A DNA stretch of 64,000 nucleotides from Candidatus Leptofilum proximum (GTDB taxonomy: Bacteria > Chloroflexota > Anaerolineae > Promineifilales > Promineifilaceae): NCBI GenBank assembly GCA_016710325.1, contig JADJXK010000001.1:868001-932000 (forward strand), read 5' to 3'. The translations under genes were made by a program, and so were the position numbers. A model generated the notes under the pieces. It saw only the letters and a program-made list of their open reading frames with translations, made no database searches and was not told the DNA's origin. Shown one piece after another: positions 52,872-62,200 of this stretch (position 1 is the first letter of the stretch; the number at the start of each line of letters is the position of its first letter).

Positions 52872-55613
52872 GTGACGTACCCTGATTTCGACTCCTTTGG
52901 TGATTTGCTGAAATATCTGCGCCGCCGCGCCCGTCTGACGCAGAAAGAGCTTTCCATTGCCACGGGTTACAGCGAAAGCTATATCTCCCGTCTGGAAAAG
53001 AACCAGCGGCCACCGGATATGGCGGCAATATCAGCTTTATTTGTCCCAGCGCTGGATTTGGAAAACGAGCCGAATATGGCTGCGCTGTTGCTCAGACTCG
53101 GGCAAAATACACGAAGCGCCCAACCGCCGACGGACATCCCCCTTCCCGCCTCACCCGCAATCCGCCCCACTCACAACCTGCCTTACACTCTCACGACCTT
53201 CATCGGCCGTTCCCACGAAATTACCGCCCTCACCACGCACCTGTCTGAAACCCGGTTAATTACCCTCACCGGTCCTGGCGGCGTGGGCAAAACTCGCCTG
53301 GCGCTGCACCTGGCTACGGCCGTCATTGATCGCTATCCGGATGGTGTCTATCTGGTGGAACTAGCTTCCCTGACGGATCCTGCGCTGCTACTGCAAACTG
53401 TTTCCACCGCTGCAGGCGTGCCTGAAGGCGACAAGCGGCCGCCGCTGGAGAGCCTGGTTGCCTTTTTACAGCCTCAAAACCTGCTGCTTATCCTCGACAA
53501 CTGCGAACATCTGATTGCCCCAGCGGCCGAATTAGCCGAAACCCTGCTACATCACGTGCCCAACCTCCACATTTTGGCCACCAGCCGGGAAACATTGAAC
53601 ATCCCTGGTGAGATCCTGTTTCGCGTGCCGCCGTTGCGTCTGCCCGACGCAGGCTGGTTGGAGTCGCTGCAGCAGCTTGCTCAGGCAGAAGCGGTGCAGC
53701 TTTTCCTGGCCCGCGCCCGCGCCGTGCAGCCCAATTTTGCCCTGACGGTCGAAAACGCCTCCGATATCGTGCAAATTTGCGTCCGGCTCGATGGCCTGCC
53801 CCTGGCTCTGGAACTGGCTGCCGCCCGGCTGGCTTTGCTCACCCCCGATCAAATTGCCGCCCGCTTACACGCCCGCTTCACCCTGCTCAAGGGTGGCAGC
53901 CGCACCGCCCTACCCCGCCACCAGACGCTGGACGCCCTGATTGCGTGGAGCTATGAACTGCTCACCGAACCCGAACGCACCCTGCTGCATCAGGTTTCCG
54001 TTTTTGTGGCCGGGTTCAGCCTGGAAATGTTAGAGGCGATGGCCCAGAACCTTCCCTCTGAGTTGCAATCGTCGCTCGTTGATGTGCTGGCATCGCTAGT
54101 GAATAAGTCTCTGGTTCATGCAGAAACGGCCGGCAACACCACCCGCTACATCCTCCTCGAAACCATCCGCCACTACGCCGCCGCTAAACGGGAAGAAGCT
54201 GGGGAAACGCCCGCAGCCAAAGACCGGCTGTTGGCCTGCCTCCATGCCTTTGCCGCCGATGTAGAAACCGGTCTGCGCGGCCCGCAGCAAGAGGCTTGGC
54301 TAAACCGGGCACAGCAAGAATTGGGCAATATCCGTGCTGCACTGGAGTGGGCCCTGGCCGATCCCCAAAACAAGACGCGGGTAGCCAGGGGCATGGCCGT
54401 TGTATTTAATCTCGGCTACTTCTGGGTCAGGCGCGGTCGTACCGAATGGCAGGCATGGATGGCCCGTTGCGCCGCCCTGCCCGATCCCCCATTTGTGCCC
54501 GCTTACTGCCAGATTCTGGCCCATGCAGCGATGCGTGAACGGAATGCGACTAATTCTGCTACGCTATTTGCCCGCGCCATGGACCTGGCCCACCGGTTGA
54601 AAGACGAAGCCTGCCTGGCCAGCATTCATTTTTACCAGGCAGGGTCCCATTGGTGGGCAGAGCCGGCAAAGGCCCGCACCCATTATGAACGGGCAGCGTC
54701 CATCTACCGCGCGCTCAACCGTCCCTGGTACATGGCCGAAGCCTTACTGTATCTGGGCGAATTATTGCAAATTCGCTTTGATGATTTTGTGGCAGCCAAG
54801 GTGTGCCTGGAAGAAGCCATGACCCTCTTCCGCCAGGCAGGAGATAGCCGTCATACCGGGCTGGCATTGGCCCACCTCGGTGACATTGCTCTGGAGCAGG
54901 GCAATCTGGCGAAAACAGAAGCTTATTGCCAGGAAGCCCTGGAAATTGCCCGCGCCTTGAACGATAGTCATGGCGCTTCCTGGGCATTTAGTAATTTGAG
55001 TCTGGCGGCCATGGGCAGGGGAGAGTTTGGCACAGCCGTTTCCCTGGGCGAGGAAAGTCTGGCGCTAGAACTGAGGCTGGGGTTTGATGAAATATTGGCC
55101 ATGCGCCGCTACCGGCTGGGAATGGCTTATCTCTTTCGCGGTGACTATACCCAGGCCGAAGCCTGTTTTCGCCAAAACCTGGCCATGAAACAGGCCCGTG
55201 AGATTCTCTGGGGCATACCGGGCTGCTCCTTGGGGCTGGGCGAGCTGGCGCGGCGGCAGGGGGATTGGGCGCGTGCTCGTTCTCGTCTGGAAGCTGCCTT
55301 TAAGGGGTTTCAGGAGATGGAATACAAGTATGGATTGGCTGCTACGCTGGAACGATTGGCGCACCTGGCGGTGGACGAAGCCCAGTTTGTCCAGGCAGCG
55401 CGGTTGTTTGCCGCTGCCGACCACCTGCGAATGTCGTACGGGATGGCTCTACTGCCTGTTGAGCAGGCAGCCCATGACCAGGCAGTAGCCACAATACAAG
55501 AGCTGCTGCCAGAGGCTGAGTACCAGAGAACGATTGCCAGTGTGAACGAAGCAACGGTTCAGGAAATTGTAGCATGGGCAGGTCAAGTCTCGAGCGGCGG
55601 ATGGGCTGGATAG
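52872..55613 (+). CDS. XRE-HTH / NB-ARC-type ATPase / TPR regulator (AfsR-like STAND protein)
   Basis: 913 residues from GTG 52872. The N-terminal XRE helix-turn-helix (about 8-65: DLLKYLRRRARLTQKELSIA, YSESYISRLEKNQR) is followed by a proline-rich linker and an NB-ARC-like ATPase with P-loop LTGPGGVGKTRLALHLA (about 132-148) and Walker B LLLILDNCEHLI. A C-terminal half of TPR repeats (AEALLYLGELLQIRFDD, ALAHLGDIALEQGNLAKTEA) completes it. Such proteins sense ligands or partners and switch transcription. It is divergent from the SnoaL/cupin operon, its most likely target. Confidence 0.85.
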   Translation: MTYPDFDSFGDLLKYLRRRARLTQKELSIATGYSESYISRLEKNQRPPDMAAISALFVPALDLENEPNMAALLLRLGQNTRSAQPPTDIPLPASPAIRPTHNLPYTLTTFIGRSHEITALTTHLSETRLITLTGPGGVGKTRLALHLATAVIDRYPDGVYLVELASLTDPALLLQTVSTAAGVPEGDKRPPLESLVAFLQPQNLLLILDNCEHLIAPAAELAETLLHHVPNLHILATSRETLNIPGEILFRVPPLRLPDAGWLESLQQLAQAEAVQLFLARARAVQPNFALTVENASDIVQICVRLDGLPLALELAAARLALLTPDQIAARLHARFTLLKGGSRTALPRHQTLDALIAWSYELLTEPERTLLHQVSVFVAGFSLEMLEAMAQNLPSELQSSLVDVLASLVNKSLVHAETAGNTTRYILLETIRHYAAAKREEAGETPAAKDRLLACLHAFAADVETGLRGPQQEAWLNRAQQELGNIRAALEWALADPQNKTRVARGMAVVFNLGYFWVRRGRTEWQAWMARCAALPDPPFVPAYCQILAHAAMRERNATNSATLFARAMDLAHRLKDEACLASIHFYQAGSHWWAEPAKARTHYERAASIYRALNRPWYMAEALLYLGELLQIRFDDFVAAKVCLEEAMTLFRQAGDSRHTGLALAHLGDIALEQGNLAKTEAYCQEALEIARALNDSHGASWAFSNLSLAAMGRGEFGTAVSLGEESLALELRLGFDEILAMRRYRLGMAYLFRGDYTQAEACFRQNLAMKQAREILWGIPGCSLGLGELARRQGDWARARSRLEAAFKGFQEMEYKYGLAATLERLAHLAVDEAQFVQAARLFAAADHLRMSYGMALLPVEQAAHDQAVATIQELLPEAEYQRTIASVNEATVQEIVAWAGQVSSGGWAG

Positions 55614-55625
55614 TCTGTCTGTGTT

Positions 55626-55829
55626 CTAAAATGGCTCTGGATTGCATTCGTCATGGCCAGCGAGATGGACGAGGCGCGTGCCGATCTCGATGTCGATGAA
55701 AAAGAAGACGTACAACCTTTTTGTGGGCAGCGTTTCCACGGTGAGGAAGTCACAGGCGAGTAACTGGCTCTTATAGTGATTCGTGAGATGGCGCCAGCCC
55801 AGAGCCCCCGCGCGAACGGGTGCCGGCAC
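55626..55829 (-). pseudogene. Fragment of an rve-type (retroviral integrase core) transposase
   Basis: The minus-strand frame reads NHYKSQLLACDFLTVETLPT, then KRLYVFFFIDIEIGTRLVHL and AGHDECNPE. The D-F-L/F-T-V-E-T block with the following K-x-L-Y-V-x-F-F-I and G-T-R-x-V-H-L-A-G is the first catalytic segment of integrase-core transposases. The rest is gone. It lies between the regulator and the duplicated gene. Confidence 0.6.
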
Positions 55830-55944
55830 AATGCTGTGGCCATGGAGGACGTTACGCCCCGTTGATTCGGAGGGTAGCTTTTACGGGTAACGCGGCAAAA
55901 CTCCCCCTTTAGGAGAGAATAAGGGGAGTATCAAGGAGGAATCT

Positions 55945-56589
55945 ATGGCATTACTGACAAACCAGGGGAGTGGCGCCGGTTACCTGGCCGTGGAGTTGAC
56001 TATAGACAAGCGTACGCAAACTCTCACGCCCTTTATTCGTGGACCGGTTGTCTCCTGGGATTTACCGGACGAAGTCTATGAGGCGATGCGGCAGGCCGGG
56101 GAGGAATTACTGGCTGATGAGGAAGAAGCGGCGTCGGATTGGCCGCCCTCTGGTCGGGATTGGCCGCCGATAGATAGAACAAAGGTGGGTTGGCTGAACT
56201 GCACCATCCGGTTTGTAGTAGGTACAGCCGTTATCTACCAGCAACGTCTCCTGGTGCAATACGGTACATTTTGGGAATGGTATCACGCCCTCAATACGCT
56301 GGTGACGACTGAACACCAGGAAGATCGCCATCTGTACAGCGGCGGCGAAAGCCCGGAGCTGCGGATGCATCTGGTGCGCAGCTGCTATGACCCGGCAGAA
56401 TGGGGCGAGGAACCTGGAACGCCAGTGCACTACGACTATTCGCTGCTCATCTTGGTAGACACAAGCATTGCCGCTGGTGGCGGATTGGGGGTGAGTGGTG
56501 AGGGGCCAGGCATATTTTTCTATCCAACAGAAGAGAAGGTGCTGGCGTTTGCCCGGGAGTTGTTGACCGAGGCTGATAGCGCTGGTTGA
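55945..56589 (+). CDS. Unknown 214-residue protein, duplicate of 37284-37928
   Basis: About 91 percent identical to its partner 18 kb away on the other strand. Differences cluster in the first half (for example TIDKRTQTLTPFIRG against NVDKRTQPLTPFSRG), and the C-terminal half is almost unchanged. CAAGGAGGAATCT precedes the ATG, within an upstream stretch that also resembles that of the other copy. The family is not recognised. The duplication covers the gene and its leader but not the neighbours. Confidence 0.65.
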   Translation: MALLTNQGSGAGYLAVELTIDKRTQTLTPFIRGPVVSWDLPDEVYEAMRQAGEELLADEEEAASDWPPSGRDWPPIDRTKVGWLNCTIRFVVGTAVIYQQRLLVQYGTFWEWYHALNTLVTTEHQEDRHLYSGGESPELRMHLVRSCYDPAEWGEEPGTPVHYDYSLLILVDTSIAAGGGLGVSGEGPGIFFYPTEEKVLAFARELLTEADSAG

Positions 56590-56695
56590 TAAACCGGAGT
56601 CGTGGTCGCAGCAAGCCACTTTGTGGAATCAGGGAGCTTTTGGCTGTTGTGTTATTCAGCAGAAAGCGCTGTGTCGCCTGGCAGACGAAGGCTGG

Positions 56696-57235
56696 TCATT
56701 TATCGAGCATTGCCAGAGTGACAATTCCCCGGCAGCGCGGATAGTTGGTGCAGCCCCAGAAAACCTTCCCCCTATTGGTCCCACTTTTGGCCGTCCGCTG
56801 AATCATTTTAGCGCCACATTGGGGGCAGAGTGGCGCCTCAGGTCGGCCCTTTTGTGTTGCGGATTCAACTGGACTGTCGTCTGCCTCGGGTAGAGAACCA
56901 GCTTTTTGCCGCAAATATTGGTTGAGCTTCTCCACAGGATACCCTTGCTGAACAGGGATATGTACCAAGGGAAGTCTGGCTGCGGCGAAAACTTCATCCA
57001 CAAAGCGATCCCGCGCCTGTCTGTCAGCGCGCTGATGACTTTTATCATCTAGCTCAATGCCCAGAATCGGGCGCACGGTCTGAGGATCACATAAGAGAAA
57101 GTCCACATGTTTGCGGTCTATTTTGTGGCGATACGCCTGGTTTTGCCCAAACTCACCGGTTTGGGCGAAAAACAGGTCCCCGAGCAAAGCTTTGACAAAG
57201 ATAATGGCCCAACCGGATACGGCCGTTTGCAGCAC
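56696..57235 (-). CDS. DUF2726 nuclease-like protein with topoisomerase-type zinc finger
   Basis: About 180 residues from GTG 57235. DUF2726 region: AYRHKIDRKHVDFLLCDPQT, GIELDDKSHQRADRQARDRF, with the D-H-V-D-F and E-L-D-D/H layout of restriction-endonuclease-like folds. The C-terminal zinc ribbon is CPQC...CTNYPRC, as in topoisomerase I tails. DUF2726 homology (DDFLSPAELNFYRVLQ) extends upstream of this start to about 57280 without a start codon, so the true N-terminus may have been altered. Likely a DNA-binding nuclease-like protein. Confidence 0.7.
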   Translation of the reverse strand: MLQTAVSGWAIIFVKALLGDLFFAQTGEFGQNQAYRHKIDRKHVDFLLCDPQTVRPILGIELDDKSHQRADRQARDRFVDEVFAAARLPLVHIPVQQGYPVEKLNQYLRQKAGSLPEADDSPVESATQKGRPEAPLCPQCGAKMIQRTAKSGTNRGKVFWGCTNYPRCRGIVTLAMLDK

Positions 57236-57292
57236 CCGGTAAAAGTTTAACTCCGCTGGCGAAAGGAAATCATCCCGCAGGTGGTAGGAGTA

Positions 57293-57429
57293 TTAAACCG
57301 GCTCCCCTTTTGGGGCCTGATCATCCAGCAGCCATTCCTGAATACGGCCGATTAACTCTTCTACACGGGCATCAGAAAGGCCGAGGGCCTTCAGCAATTT
57401 GCCCAGCAGGGAAAATCTTTGTTGAATAC
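57293..57429 (-). pseudogene. C-terminal fragment of an unknown protein cut by IS701 copy 3
   Basis: The frame reads IQQRFSLLGKLLKALGLSDA, then RVEELIGRIQEWLLDDQAPK and stops at 57293. It is helical and charged. It is open into the IS at 57430, so the 5' part has been lost or moved. Not recognised. Confidence 0.4.
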
Positions 57430-58921
57430 TTTGACAACGTTAGATTCAAGGGCTGAGAGCCTTGCTCAGCCGCGATTTACGAGAACGAGTCCGATTATCG
57501 AGATGTTTGACAATCAACTCGGTTGCTTGTTGCGGGGAAAGTTGTGGTAAAGGCATGGTAGCTCGCAACAATTCACGCACATTAGCCACGGATAGCGCCG
57601 GTAACACATCCGTTTCGTACTTTTCCAACAAATCTGGGTCACGCTCATACTTTTGCGCCCACGCCAGTCTGGTTTCAGTGATAAACCAATTGGCCATGAT
57701 GGTGAGTGCCAGGTGGTGCACCCAGGCTCGATACTTGATGGCCTGGAATTCATCCCAGCCAAACTCAGATTTGGCATCCTGATTGGAACGCTCAATGAAA
57801 TATCGTTGCGATTTTCGTTGCGCCATTGTCCACAAAGGTGTGTCCTCCGGCGCATTACTCAAAGAATAGATTGTTTTTTGCTTCGTTTGACGAATGAGCA
57901 GCCACTCTGGTCGTAATGACCCATCATCGCGCACGGTCCAGGCCCGACAACGAGCAAACTTGGCCTGCAACATACCTCGTTCATTGGGACGCAAAGTGAT
58001 GTGCTCCCACTCGATTGCGGGCTGAGCTTTCACCTCGGCAACCGTGTAAGCAACACCAATCACCTCATGATTCTTGGAGGGCACCCCTCTTTTTGTCAGC
58101 GGATATACGATTTGCGGCGGGGCAAGATACACTTGGGTATTGTGTGGCACATCTGCATAATACTCGAATCTTTCTTGGTCAAGCTCATCGCGGAATTCGC
58201 CAGACCGACCATACAAAGTGTCGCAGTCAACCGCGCAGAATGAGACGCCGTTTTCATAAGCCCGTTTGGTCATTTGCAAAGCCAACTCCAGTTTGGTGGC
58301 AAAGCTGCGCTCCGGCGGCAGTCCAATCCGCTTTCGCTTGGTGGCGTAGGCATCTGTGAACCATTTTTCAGGAAAATAGAGTTCGCCATCGATCCAATTG
58401 TGGTAGCCACTATTGGTCAAGGAGAGAAAAACGCCTACTTGGCTCATTTCGATTTTGCCTAAACGGCCGTTATGTTGCCGCCCGGCACCAGCACTGTGTT
58501 CCCCGGCCTTCTCATCGGCACTTTCGTCAATGAGTAGGACGCTCTCTGCTTGAAATTGTGGATGGGCACTTATATCTTGCTGGAGAACAGAGATTAAATC
58601 GTAACCAGACCAGGGTGAATCACTGATGAATTGTTGCATATTCTGCTCGGGTACACCGACCGTGCGAGCGATGTTGTTGATATTGCGCTTCGTTTTCATG
58701 CGTAGCAGTCCGCTGATGTAATCCAGTCCAAAACGACTGGTGTCTCGGGTGCAGGTTCGCATCCAAGCGTGATAACCTTGATGAAATTTTGTGAGACGTT
58801 CAGGCAGGTCTTCAATTTCGTCAAGATTTAGACCCCATTGGGCGATAAGATTGGTTTTTGTTTTTTCATTCGCTATTTTTACAGGCAATGGCTCTCATGA
58901 GCCTAATTTAACATTGTCAAA
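57430..58921 (-). mobile_element. IS701-family element, copy 3 of 3
   Basis: 1,492 bp, same orientation as copy 1. Flanks are ATAC (left) and CTAC (right), a 3-of-4 match, so either one base mutated or this copy has also taken part in recombination. Its right side lies one base-step after the DUF2779 stop codon. Confidence 0.9.
57446..58888 (-). CDS. IS701-family DDE transposase
   Basis: 480 residues, identical in translation to copy 1 (23425-24867), with the complete DDE set. The TTG start and weak ribosome site are the same. Identity between copies indicates recent transposition. See copy 1 for the motifs. Confidence 0.9.
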   Translation of the reverse strand: MPVKIANEKTKTNLIAQWGLNLDEIEDLPERLTKFHQGYHAWMRTCTRDTSRFGLDYISGLLRMKTKRNINNIARTVGVPEQNMQQFISDSPWSGYDLISVLQQDISAHPQFQAESVLLIDESADEKAGEHSAGAGRQHNGRLGKIEMSQVGVFLSLTNSGYHNWIDGELYFPEKWFTDAYATKRKRIGLPPERSFATKLELALQMTKRAYENGVSFCAVDCDTLYGRSGEFRDELDQERFEYYADVPHNTQVYLAPPQIVYPLTKRGVPSKNHEVIGVAYTVAEVKAQPAIEWEHITLRPNERGMLQAKFARCRAWTVRDDGSLRPEWLLIRQTKQKTIYSLSNAPEDTPLWTMAQRKSQRYFIERSNQDAKSEFGWDEFQAIKYRAWVHHLALTIMANWFITETRLAWAQKYERDPDLLEKYETDVLPALSVANVRELLRATMPLPQLSPQQATELIVKHLDNRTRSRKSRLSKALSP

Positions 58922-58925
58922 CTAC

Positions 58926-60042
58926 TCATAAGCGCGTCAAGTTGTGATGTATTTCCACCATGGCCAACGTATCCAGATGGCAGTATTCCCGCAGCCGCTC
59001 CATCCTTTGCTGCTTAACGGCCGTATCCCCCTGCCTTATCATCGCTTCCCACACCACCTGTGCCTGCGTGCCGTTTGAGACATCGAGAAGGGCATAACTC
59101 AGGTGGGGGGCAATCACCGGCAGCACAGATTTTAAAGAATTGGATTTGCCGAAACGATAATCCCGATAATGCTGGCGGAAAATGGGCAGCTGGTCCCACA
59201 GCCTGTTGGCTATGGCCCGCAGCCGCTCAGCATAGTCTGGCAAATGGTCCGCCAGGTGGTGCAGCACACCGCGCTCGAGGTGAATGTTGTAGGCGATGAG
59301 GCTGCCCGACTCGCCGATGTGGGTGAGCAGCGATTCGGCTAACGGCCGTCTCGGGTCTCCCGCATCCGTGTGCAAATATTCGCAGTGAGTTAACGTGCCC
59401 TCTTCAGACAAAATGTGGCAGCTGTACTGGAACGGCACCTGCTGGTAAGGGTTGCAGCCGTCAAAAGCGGGAACGGCGTGGTCAATGGTCTCGAAGTCGA
59501 AGAAATAGAGAGGGAACTGCAGCTCCGCCAGTGCTTGTTGGATGGCCGCCCGGTCAATCTGGATCTGCTTCCGCACGTGGAAATCCACAAAAGCGCGTTG
59601 CGCCGCGGTGAGGGGATAGTCGGCAGGAACATCTGCCAGATACAAAATGCAGCCGTCTTGCAACGGCCGTTCCTTCTGCACAGGCAAGCGCGGAATATCG
59701 TAAATTGTCAACTCCGTTACGTTTGCCAGCAGTAGTAGTAATAAGGACAGGCATACGGCCGTGTGCAGTGGCGGCCAATGCCTTCCCGTGGTGGATTAGA
59801 ATGGATAAGAAGCTGGCGCATGACGGCCGTATCATCCGCCACCGTTGGCCCAAAAGCTTCTACGGCTGCCGTCACGTCCGTTAAGATGAAGAGGTTGCTT
59901 AAATCGGGGGCCAGGCAATCGCGGTTCAGGTGCATCAGGCTGGCCTGGGTAATATTCAGCCCTGCCTGGCGCAGCACGTGAACCTGGAAGGCAATGTCCG
60001 GCAAATGTTCTGCTTCTTTGTACTGGGTGCTGGACTCCCATT
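58926..60042 (-). pseudogene. DUF2779 protein, truncated and frameshifted
   Basis: The readable part is about 370 residues. The upstream section (to 59717) has AEHLPDIAFQVHVLRQAGLN and four cysteine/tyrosine-rich residues (CPYYYYCW, an Fe-S/zinc-like site). The downstream section (59711-58926) has the nuclease-like core FPLYFFDFETIDHAVPAF and SLIAYNIHLERGVL. One missing A near 59725 separates them. The N-terminal third is replaced by IS1634-type sequence beyond the IS3 element. The family combines a Cas4-like region with a DnaQ-like exonuclease fold. Confidence 0.65.
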
Positions 60043-60111
60043 GTGTCAATATAGAGTGGGACACTCCAAGCCTCGAATTTAGTGTAGAATTCGAGGGCGA
60101 AGAGGAACATC

Positions 60112-60549
60112 ATGACACAAAAACAGGCAGACAAACCGAAGCAAAACGGGGTTGACCCCAACAGACCCGACCCAGAAGTATTGCCACGAACAGAGAAAGC
60201 CAAACGGCGAGCATTTACGGCCGTTTACAAGCAGTGGGTGTTGGAAGAAGCTGAAAAGTGCCGGGAGCAACCAGGGGGCATTGGCAGATTGCTGCGTCGG
60301 GAAGGATTGTATTCATCCCACCTGACAACCTGGCGACGGCAACAAGAGGCAGGACAACTGGCGGGGTTGGCACCGCGCAAACGTGGGCCGAAAAGCAATG
60401 CTGAGGCCGAAGAGGTCAGTCGGTTGAGGCGGGAAAATGCCCGACTGACTCGGCAATTAGAAAAGGCGGAACTGATTATCGAGGCGCAAAAAAAACTCTC
60501 CGAGATACTGGGGATTACCCTGGAACAGAAGACGGGGGACGAAGCGTGA
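60112..60549 (+). CDS. IS3-family OrfA (helix-turn-helix and leucine zipper)
   Basis: 145 residues. The HTH region KQWVLEEAEKCREQPGGIGR to SSHLTTWRRQ is followed by a coiled coil EEVSRLRRENARLTRQLEKA that mediates OrfA/OrfAB dimerisation. The end overlaps orfB in ATGA rather than the usual A-rich slippery site. OrfA binds the ends and regulates transposition. Confidence 0.85.
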   Translation: MTQKQADKPKQNGVDPNRPDPEVLPRTEKAKRRAFTAVYKQWVLEEAEKCREQPGGIGRLLRREGLYSSHLTTWRRQQEAGQLAGLAPRKRGPKSNAEAEEVSRLRRENARLTRQLEKAELIIEAQKKLSEILGITLEQKTGDEA

Positions 60550-61637
60550 GGCAGCAAGTGACGGAATTGGCTGCACAAACCAGCACCCAGGAAGCGTGCC
60601 TGGCCTTGGCCTACCCTCGCAGCAGCTATTACCGGCAGCAGCAGGAGAAGCCGGTTAAGGAGCCGAAGCCGGCGATCCCATCGCCACGGGCGCTGCCGGC
60701 GGCGGAACGAGAGACGGTGCGGGCCACGCTCAACAGTGAGCGCTTCCTCGACAGCTCGCCGCGCCAGGTATATGGCACGCTGCTGGATGAAGAGGAATAT
60801 CTCTGCTCAGTGAGCACGATATATCGCATCCTGCGGGAAAATGCTGAGGTGCGGGAACGGCGTAACCAGAAGCGACATCCGGTCTACAAAAAGCCGGAAC
60901 TCCTCGCCACAGCCCCCAACCAAGTGTGGTCCTGGGATATCACCAAGCTGCGCGGCCCTGTCCCCCACGTCTATTATTACATGTACACCATTCTCGACAT
61001 CTTCAGCCGCTATGTGGTCGGCTACCTGATAGCCCAGCGGGAACTGGCCTCACTGGCCAAACAACTGGTGGCCGACTGCTGCACCAAGCAGGGCATTGAA
61101 CCCGACCAGTTGGTTCTTCATGCTGACCGCGGCAGTTCCATGACCAGCAAGACGTTGGCCCTGCTGCTGGCTGACTTGGGGGTGGGCAAGAGTCATTCCC
61201 GACCTTACACTTCCGATGACAATCCTTTTTCCGAGGCGCAGTTCAAAACGATGAAATACCGCCCGAATTATCCTGACAGGTTTGGTGGTTTGCACCATGC
61301 CCGCACCTGGGCTCGGCCGTTCTTCCGCTGGTACAACCATGAGCATCGACATACCAATCTGGGCTTGATGACTCCGGCCACAGTTCATTATGGCCGGGCC
61401 GCTGAACTGACTCTCAAGCGACAAGCGGTGTTGACGGCCGCTTATGAGAAATATCCAGAGCGCTTTGTGCAGGGGCAGCCCGTTGCGCCGAAGTTGCCAA
61501 CGGCCGTCTGGATTAATCCCCGCTGGAGAAGGATGGTGCGTAATCGTCGTAGGGGCTGTGGTCAAGTGGGAAACGCGGAGCTGGCGGAGCGTTTTCCACT
61601 TGTCCACCAGCCCGGTGAGCGAGAGGTTGCTCACTAA
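60546..61637 (+). CDS. IS3-family OrfB transposase (DDE integrase)
   Basis: 363 residues. HTH_21-like region (SSPRQVYGTLLDEEEYLCSV, TIYRILRE) and rve core with WSWDITKLRG (Asp), LVLHADRGSSMTS (Asp) and NPFSEAQFKTMKYRPNYP (Glu). All catalytic residues are present. The N-terminus overlaps orfA by 4 bp, so it may be made by translational coupling. Confidence 0.9.
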   Translation: MRQQVTELAAQTSTQEACLALAYPRSSYYRQQQEKPVKEPKPAIPSPRALPAAERETVRATLNSERFLDSSPRQVYGTLLDEEEYLCSVSTIYRILRENAEVRERRNQKRHPVYKKPELLATAPNQVWSWDITKLRGPVPHVYYYMYTILDIFSRYVVGYLIAQRELASLAKQLVADCCTKQGIEPDQLVLHADRGSSMTSKTLALLLADLGVGKSHSRPYTSDDNPFSEAQFKTMKYRPNYPDRFGGLHHARTWARPFFRWYNHEHRHTNLGLMTPATVHYGRAAELTLKRQAVLTAAYEKYPERFVQGQPVAPKLPTAVWINPRWRRMVRNRRRGCGQVGNAELAERFPLVHQPGEREVAH

Positions 61638-61674
61638 TTTATCGGTTTTAGTGTCCCAAAACTATTGACACATT

Positions 61675-62200
61675 CCGCCACTTGTTTCAAGTCAGGTCGA
61701 TGGTCTTTGGAGTAGCCATGGGTGATTTTCACCGCCCCCCGCACGCTCTCAGCCTCTTGGGCCACCTCAGTGTCATACTCTCCAGTAAAAGAGAAGCTGC
61801 TGGTATCGGCATGGGCAAAGGCCACATCCAGGTTATAGGTCCTCACGGCGGCTTGGGCTATTTGCGCAAACAACTCCGTAATCCCGGCCTGGAGCAGTTC
61901 ATCTAGCGCACGCCCCAAGGTGTCATCATTGAAGTCACTGGCTTCTGAAGCCTCGCCGGTTAGCAGTTTCACTGGTTTGTTGGCCATATATTCAGGCATC
62001 AAGTACAAGGCCCGACCCGTAAATCCCAACCCATTGAGGATCATGGCCAATGTGGCTGTGCCGCAGCTGACCTTTCGTCCTGATAGCGTGGGCAGCATGC
62101 CATTGACCGTCTCGACTAAGCCGATATCGTGGCATATCCCGGCCACAATTCCCAAATGATCCAGCCGTTTGGTATCGTATTCGACAGTTGTTGTATCCAT
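61675..62200 (-). pseudogene. N-terminal part of an IS1634-type transposase
   Basis: The frame from ATG 62200 reads YDTKRLDHLGIVAGICHDIG, typical of the DUF4277 N-terminal domain of IS1634-type transposases, and continues VAFAHADTSSFSFTGEYDTE, where the first catalytic Asp lies. It runs to HRPDLKQVAE and is then interrupted by the IS3 element. On the far side is DUF2779, not the missing transposase part, so the chimera predates the IS3 insertion. Confidence 0.65.

Larger units (their letters stand above)
60043..61671 (+). mobile_element. IS3-family insertion sequence, intact
   Basis: 1,629 bp with terminal repeats GTGTCAATA at each end, extended by TGGGACACT further in, and a 3-bp direct repeat ATT (60040-60042 and 61672-61674). 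It carries complete orfA and orfB and is probably active. Confidence 0.85.

Noticed and set aside
58926..60042. DUF2779 gene truncated at its C-terminus by IS701 copy 3
   Set aside because: The frame ends in its own TGA just before the IS and the usual family ending (CHLDTLAMV...) is complete, so the IS only abuts it.
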